From Lingula anatina (Eukaryota; Brachiopoda; Lingulata; Lingulida; Lingulidae): a stretch of DNA of 64,000 nucleotides. Location: positions 259,930 to 323,929 of the forward strand of contig NW_019774336.1 of NCBI RefSeq assembly GCF_001039355.2, given 5' to 3'. This document shows positions 59,001 through 64,000 of the stretch, piece by piece; positions within the stretch are counted from its first letter, which is position 1, and each line of letters opens with the position of its first letter. A program made the position numbers and the translations under genes. The notes below the pieces were generated by a model. It saw only the letters and a list, made by a program, of their open reading frames with translations, was not told where the DNA came from and made no database searches.

Positions 59001-62000
59001 ATGCAGTGTGACATACTGGTACATATCGGTCACGTAATATTACCATGTTTCACATACAAATCAGTCGCGTGAAATCACTTACACGGCAGTAAGGCAATAT
59101 CACTAACAAGTCAGCCACGTAATAACATATACAAACATGCAACACCGCGTACCATGCATGTGTATAAATAAATGTGAGTAATCTTCGTGTGCCTACAGGT
59201 AGCAGATGACCACGTGGGGTTAGACGTCCTGAGCACTAAACTGGACGTATCTGTGTCAAACTTCAGAGATATCAAGAAGATTCCTGTTTACGGCATGGCT
59301 CAACCAAATAAAGAGGTAAAAGCATATCTTTGAGAAAGAGCATTTAAAAACGACAGCTTGACCTGCAACCCATCAATCTTGTATCAAGAAATTAGAGTTG
59401 GGTAAGAAAGGAAATTTTGAAACAAAACGACAAAACAAAGAATAATAATGATAATAATAATAATAATAGTAGTAGTAGTAGTAGTAGTAGTAGAAGTTGT
59501 TGTAGGAGTAATAGTAGTCAATATACCATCTCTGAGACTTTTAATCCAGGGCCTCAAATTGGTAATACAACGGTTGACAAGCAGTCCAAAAAAGCACCCT
59601 GTAGTTCTGGTAGTAAACGTGCGCGACGATCTGGCGATCCAGTGCGGGGAAAATACGTACTGCTGGAGAGAGGAAGCATTTCTGGATGTGCCGATCTCCA
59701 TGGATGGTGTATCTGACACGGAGATAGAGGTTATTTACTTTTTCATAGCAAACGGCCAGTCTAGATGGCAGTTGGTAAAAAAGTAAACCGTTTCTAAAAA
59801 GACTAAACTTGTTTTACCTATGAATCCTGACGTTTTGACCATCCAGCAAATTTCACCCTATAATGACAGTTGTTCTCATCTTCTTCCAATTTCAAGTATT
59901 ATTCATATATATATATATATATATAACCGTGCTAGGTTCGAGGTGTTGGTGGTAAACGTACCTTATCACACTGGGAAGTTTTACTTTATTACAGCTATCA
60001 TGAGTAAATCGAAAGTTTCACCTCCTTTTAAAAAATGTTCAATGTCAAATACCAGTAGCTGCATACTTTTTTTTTTTTTTTTTTTTGTTCATCAACTTTG
60101 AAAATACGTGTTGCGTAACTCATTTAAGTATTTGTAATAATTCGTTTGTATGTTGTGAGACTGTGTATAGTCTAGTGAATGTCTGATAAGCATTGTGTGG
60201 AATTTTCTTAAAATGAAAATGTACTTCAATTGTGTTTGACCAGGAGAAAGAGAGAGCGCTGAAGAAAGAAATTGTAGAGAACAACGGTTTACAGGCGAGT
60301 ACCATTCATTACAAGATACAAAATGCGGTTACAAGAAGAAACCATAAGCTTAATTTGGTTTCTTTTCTTATTTAATATTTTAATCCCACCACACGTAACG
60401 TTATGTATAATACCTTAAACAATAGAAAGCATTATATAGCAATTTCACCTGGGATATGCTACACTTCCTTTAGGTATATGAAGATATTACCCAACCACGG
60501 AGGTTACTCCAGTTTGACACTGTGCTTACGCCACGAGAAATGGCCGAAGATATCATGCGTAAGGCGTCTGAAAAGGTCCTCTATCATCGTGTACCCCTCC
60601 CTGGCGACAGGGGGTTATCGGAAAAGGTACCCTACTGACTGGTTGTAGCATTCGCAATTTGATTTGTTGGCTTTGCTAAAAAGCAACGAATGGCATCAGT
60701 TGAATGGTTTACTTGCCCGGAATTCATACGCACGTGTATGCTGAAAATGTTGATAGAACCAAAAGTTTTCCCTGGAACAGAAAATTTAAAACCATTAATT
60801 GTTATAAGTAAAATATGTGTTAAAATAAGGCACTCTCCTCGGGACTTGGATAAGAACAACGGCCATCCGTTGTGCTTTGAAGATTTCCTAAAAAAGAAGA
60901 CATTTTGCAGTTTGCTTTTTGAATTTCATTTCATTTTTTAATTGACCTACTGCGATTACATTACTTTAAAACTATATTCCAACCGCATTTGCTATGCGAC
61001 TTTGTCGCGAAGAACCACACGTGATCATTACAGTAAAATAAAATGATTTAATTCCAGGAATTTGACATTCTGCTTTCCATGATATATCAAGTGGAGGAAT
61101 TTTGTCCAAACGGAGAAGAACCCGCTATCTTGTTTTATTGTAGAACTGGAAAAGCGAGAACGACTACTGCCATGGTGGTCGCAAGTTTAATACATGGACA
61201 TTTAAAGGTACGGGCTCCACGACTATGACGTTGGTTGGAAAAAAATTACAATAAATACAGAAACCCCTACCTTAAAAGGATAATAACTCTTCGTTTCGGC
61301 CAAAAAATGAATTTTCCTGGAGTAAACAACAATTTTCCCATACTTACCAATGGTTAATGAATCCATTTTTACATTCAAATTTAGTCCCTGGTTTTTTTCT
61401 AAAAAGTTTAGTTTTTGGTTAAAATCTCTTAAGAGATTTTAACAGAGTATAGCCATCAATGGAGGTAACATGGTCTAAAGACAAGCTCAGATATCAGAAT
61501 AATAGCTTTAACTCCCGTTTTTGTGGTAAAACAGAATATATTATATTTCTATGAGTTATTCACAATGTTTTTATTGTGAAATATAGATCTCATACAAAGA
61601 GTTATTATCCCTTTAAGTTTAAGATATTATATAAACCGTTATATTCTATAGTACTTTGAAAATTCAAAAGAGAACTGTTATAAATGGGTTCTTAGGTTTT
61701 GATGAAAAAAATCTACAAGCTTGAATTGCATGTTACATAAATTAATTTAGTGTCTTACTTTAGGGATTTCCAACTGGGACCAACCCAGGTGAACAAGAAC
61801 GTGTATCTGTGCCTAATGCTGCTTTTACGATGGGGAATTTTAAGGTAAGATCCACTGATGAGGATCAGGATTTCGTGCAGCCATAACTCATACGTATCCG
61901 CCCAGCCAGTTTGGTACCGAATTTTTCAAAATTTTGAGCTTTGTATAAACCAGTTTCGAGTAGGCATTATGATAGTTTAAAAAGTGACAGTTACAACACT

Positions 62001-63527
62001 GTCCAAGTTTAGTTATCATAACTACCTTAAATGCGTATAGACCAATCCAAATTGTACTTACCCTGGTACAATTTTATGTACAGATTGTCTCAAAATAGGC
62101 ATGTATTCTATCGATAATCTTTTTCAGATCGTCTCAAAATTGATACGTATTTTACCGAACGGTCCACAGATCAAAAGAGAAGTGGATTTCGTGTTAGACC
62201 AGTGCTCTGAGACGATGACTCCGATGTACTACCACTTAAGGGAATTGATTTTTTCGACTTATAATAAGGTTATATTAGCTGTTAAATATTAATTTCGACT
62301 CCCTCTTATATTTTGCTTTATTTTTAATTTTGAAGGTTCATCATTATCACCGTGTTGATGTTTTTTAGAAATAGAAATAGATAAATTGAGTTAAAACGCA
62401 TCTTATAAAGATCAACAAAAGACCTCGTTTCCATCGATCTAGCGGGATCGGTCCATCTTCGAGGGGATTCTCTGCCACACATTCAAGCCGCTTAAGCCGA
62501 GTGCAATTAAGCGAGAATTCCCTCGGAGCTGGACCAATCCCACTAGATCGATCTAGGTATAGGAATGGGATCTTAAAAATTGCGTTTTTAGCTCAATTGC
62601 TTCATTGGTAATAATCACAATGATCACAAGAAGTCTAGTACAAAGAGGCTTTTCTAGCCTTTCTTATAAAACGGAAATAAGCATCTGTGTATGTATAAAG
62701 TAATACGAAAATCTGTTTATGAATGCGTTAAAAAAATCTATGTTTATAATACAATGAAATTTGGGTTCATTTCAGTATATACAGTGTATTAAAAGAATCA
62801 GATTTGCCAAAATAGTAATAATAATAATAACAATGACTTAGCAGTAGGCCTAATATGTTGTATTAGAATTTCAATTTCCAAGAATATCCACTTCAACTTC
62901 TAGACGCGTGCTGCAAAGACTCCTTCGGAAGCTGTGTCTTTGAAAAGGTTAAGCCTGGATTACCTGGAACGCTATGTCTACTTGATCATCTTCAATGCCT
63001 ATCTGCATGCTGAGAAAGCATCGGAGTGGAAATACACGTTCAGCGCATGGATGCAGGAGGTTGGAAAATACATGATTAGGCAATTGTAAAATATTTTTGA
63101 TTCTTAGAGCACAAACTATACGGATATCGTTTTGAATTAATGTAAATTGTTGAGGAACCCAATCTTATTTGGAATAGATTAAAGTATATGTACTCTAAAA
63201 AGAAAAGTGCCAGGCTAAGATATTTATAAGATTAAAATTAACCCATACTTTTCATCAGAAGAATTGAATTACTTAAACGATATTGGATTTTTTAAAAATT
63301 TTGCAAGCGAAGCATCCGTTATGTTATTGTTTGCACTGATCTATGATTTGCGATAAGATAGTAATAATTATTAATTTACATTTACACATACCACACGTAC
63401 AAACACATAGGCCTACTCACGCACTTTGGTTATGCCAGGAACGTTGAAGTCACATCGCCTTAACCAGGCAGGCACATGCGTTCTTTCCTTGTCACTTGCC
63501 ATATTTTCAGAAGTGTTCAATTCATGG

Positions 63528-63565
<38 letters not shown>

Positions 63566-63726
63566 TGGACCCTGTATCTTTCCAGGTCGGACCCCGCACA
63601 GGACTGTACAACATCCTGGACTCGCTTGGGTTTCCAGAGTTTGAGCCACCGTCACGTTTTAGCACGATGAGAGGAAGGTGGACATTTCGAGACAATAATC
63701 TGCCATTTAGGGGAGAATTCAAATAG
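52141..63726 (+). CDS. PALD1: Paladin (PALD1), complete, 20 coding exons, 869 aa
   Basis: Exons: 52141-52246 (acceptor at 52138), 52429-52592, 52884-53063, 54168-54338, 54537-54700, 55531-55606, 56053-56189, 56484-56589, 57291-57395, 57666-57761, 58332-58466, 59199-59315, 59550-59729, 60244-60294, 60474-60626, 61058-61207, 61764-61844, 62128-62268, 62904-63059, 63586-63726. 2610 nt, all phases agree; length matches human PALD1 (856 aa). MGASAS fits N-myristoylation (Gly2, Ser6), like human MGTTAS. There are two tandem phosphatase-like halves, each with a YxMGQPS/YGMAQPN motif (about 131 and 512) and an LERYFYLI/LERYVYLI block. P-loop 1 (303-311) reads F-A-D-H-T-G-V-S-R: Asp305 replaces the catalytic Cys. 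P-loop 2 (674-681) reads Y-C-R-T-G-K-A-R, intact C-x5-R. Introns 8 and 14 begin with GC. In vertebrates paladin is reported to act as an endosomal phosphoinositide phosphatase that dampens receptor signalling. Confidence 0.95.
53079..53101. repeat. (TA)n microsatellite
   Basis: Begins 15 bp after paladin exon 3. Confidence 0.9.
54850..54869. repeat. (GC)n tract
   Basis: Nine GC units in paladin intron 5; alternating G-C of this kind can adopt Z-DNA. Confidence 0.85.
55091..55338. mobile_element. Foldback MITE, 248 bp, GC-rich inner arms
   Basis: The outer arms pair (tgacccgtggactaact against agttagtccgtggatca when inverted; aatatgaccgagccc against gggtcggctatatt), as do the inner arms (ctgatggactccccgcc against ggcggggaggccatcag). 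No ORF. The GC-rich interior contrasts with the surrounding intron. Paladin intron 5, between exons 54700 and 55531. Confidence 0.8.
55977..56006. repeat. (GT)n microsatellite
   Basis: About 15 units, 47 bp upstream of paladin exon 7; it precedes a weak polypyrimidine tract. Confidence 0.92.
57420..57445. repeat. (CA)n microsatellite
   Basis: About 13 units starting 25 bp after paladin exon 9. Confidence 0.9.
59441..59493. repeat. (AAT)n/(AGT)n compound microsatellite
   Basis: About 8 AAT units running into about 9 AGT units, 57 bp upstream of paladin exon 13. Confidence 0.9.
62420..62573. mobile_element. Foldback MITE, GATCGATCTA family, shortened copy
   Basis: The left end gacctcgtttccatcgatct, with agcgggatcggtccatcttc, pairs with the right end gagctggaccaatcccacta and gatcgatctaggtatagg. 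The central arms are partly deleted (about 154 bp against 239 bp for the 35549 copy). Paladin intron 18. Confidence 0.75.
63529..63563. repeat. (TA)n microsatellite
   Basis: About 17 TA units ending 22 bp before the last paladin exon; it spans the region where a branch point would be expected. Confidence 0.92.
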
Positions 63727-64000
63727 TTGTCTCCGGTGGTTAAATATATCAAGTATTAATGCATTAAGACTACAAAATTATATAGGCCAGGGTAGCCTAG
63801 GGGAGGATCCACGATTATTTGAAGGATTCGAAGTCGACCCCCCCCCCCCTTGGCGTCCATGGGTTCAAGGCTCGCTGAAGGGCACAAACAATGTTGGTAT
63901 TTTAGAGGGCGAACGGTGACATTTGGTAGACTACTGTTTAGAACTATGATTCAGCTAGTCAAAATTCTAATTTCAAGAGGGGACCATTGGTGTGACTTTT
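63727..64000. other. Downstream of paladin, 3'UTR or intergenic
   Basis: No AATAAA is visible in these 274 bp, so the paladin 3' end probably lies off the right edge. A poly(C) run lies at 63839-63850. Nothing else is recognised. Confidence 0.5.

Noticed and set aside
59417-59716. Asn/Ser-rich 99-codon ORF
   Set aside because: Out-of-frame reading through the AAT/AGT microsatellite and paladin exon 13; the correct frame gives the paladin sequence LLIQGLKLVIQRL onward from 59550.

Overview
This is nuclear DNA of an invertebrate animal. Genes are split by many short-to-medium introns with GT-AG (and two GC-AG) borders, the background is AT-rich, microsatellites and foldback MITEs are abundant, and the recognisable proteins are animal orthologues (VPS39, PALD1/paladin, ZFAND4, a retinal-binding opsin). 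The mix of repeats and the frequent acatgta-type words resemble a marine invertebrate (lophotrochozoan or invertebrate deuterostome), but I cannot fix the phylum. Single N characters at 4880, 5634, 18053 and 37390 mark contig joins or unresolved bases.

Layout. (1) 1825-1969, minus: first coding exon of a ZFAND4-like gene (ubiquitin-like domain); the rest lies off the left edge. (2) 3699-8710, minus: an unrecognised gene with one 2.5-kb exon coding a disordered basic protein carrying about 17 S/T-P-A-x-K repeats, followed by tiny exons coding a C-terminal coiled coil. The coiled-coil exon pair appears twice because of a 754-bp, about 99% identical tandem duplication bordered by Ns. (3) 10824-34656, plus: complete VPS39 (24 coding exons, 884 aa), a HOPS tethering subunit. 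Its intron 4 houses two divergently transcribed proline tRNA genes (UGG and AGG); other introns carry hairpin MITEs and a 99-bp minisatellite. (4) 36.6-37.2 kb: dead LINE reverse-transcriptase fragment. (5) 38462-44766, minus: complete three-exon opsin (363 aa) of tetraopsin (peropsin/neuropsin/RGR) type, with the retinal lysine but DPIIY in place of NPxxY. (6) 45-52 kb: intergenic, repeats only. (7) 52141-63726, plus: complete paladin (20 coding exons, 869 aa). The first of its two phosphatase-like P-loops has Asp in place of the catalytic Cys, whereas the second keeps C-x5-R. Two of its introns start with GC.

The genes do not form one pathway. VPS39 (late endosome/lysosome fusion) and paladin (reported as a phosphoinositide phosphatase on endosomes in vertebrates) both act in endosomal traffic, but I see no evidence that their proximity is functional. 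All exon maps were built by hand from reading frames, splice consensus and similarity remembered from known families; every junction listed keeps the reading frame.

No clearly new defence or mobile system is visible. The most interesting items are the Cys-to-Asp paladin P-loop, the repeat-rich coiled-coil gene with its duplicated exon pair, the intron-nested tRNA-Pro pair, and a foldback MITE family with at least five copies and one half-copy across the window.
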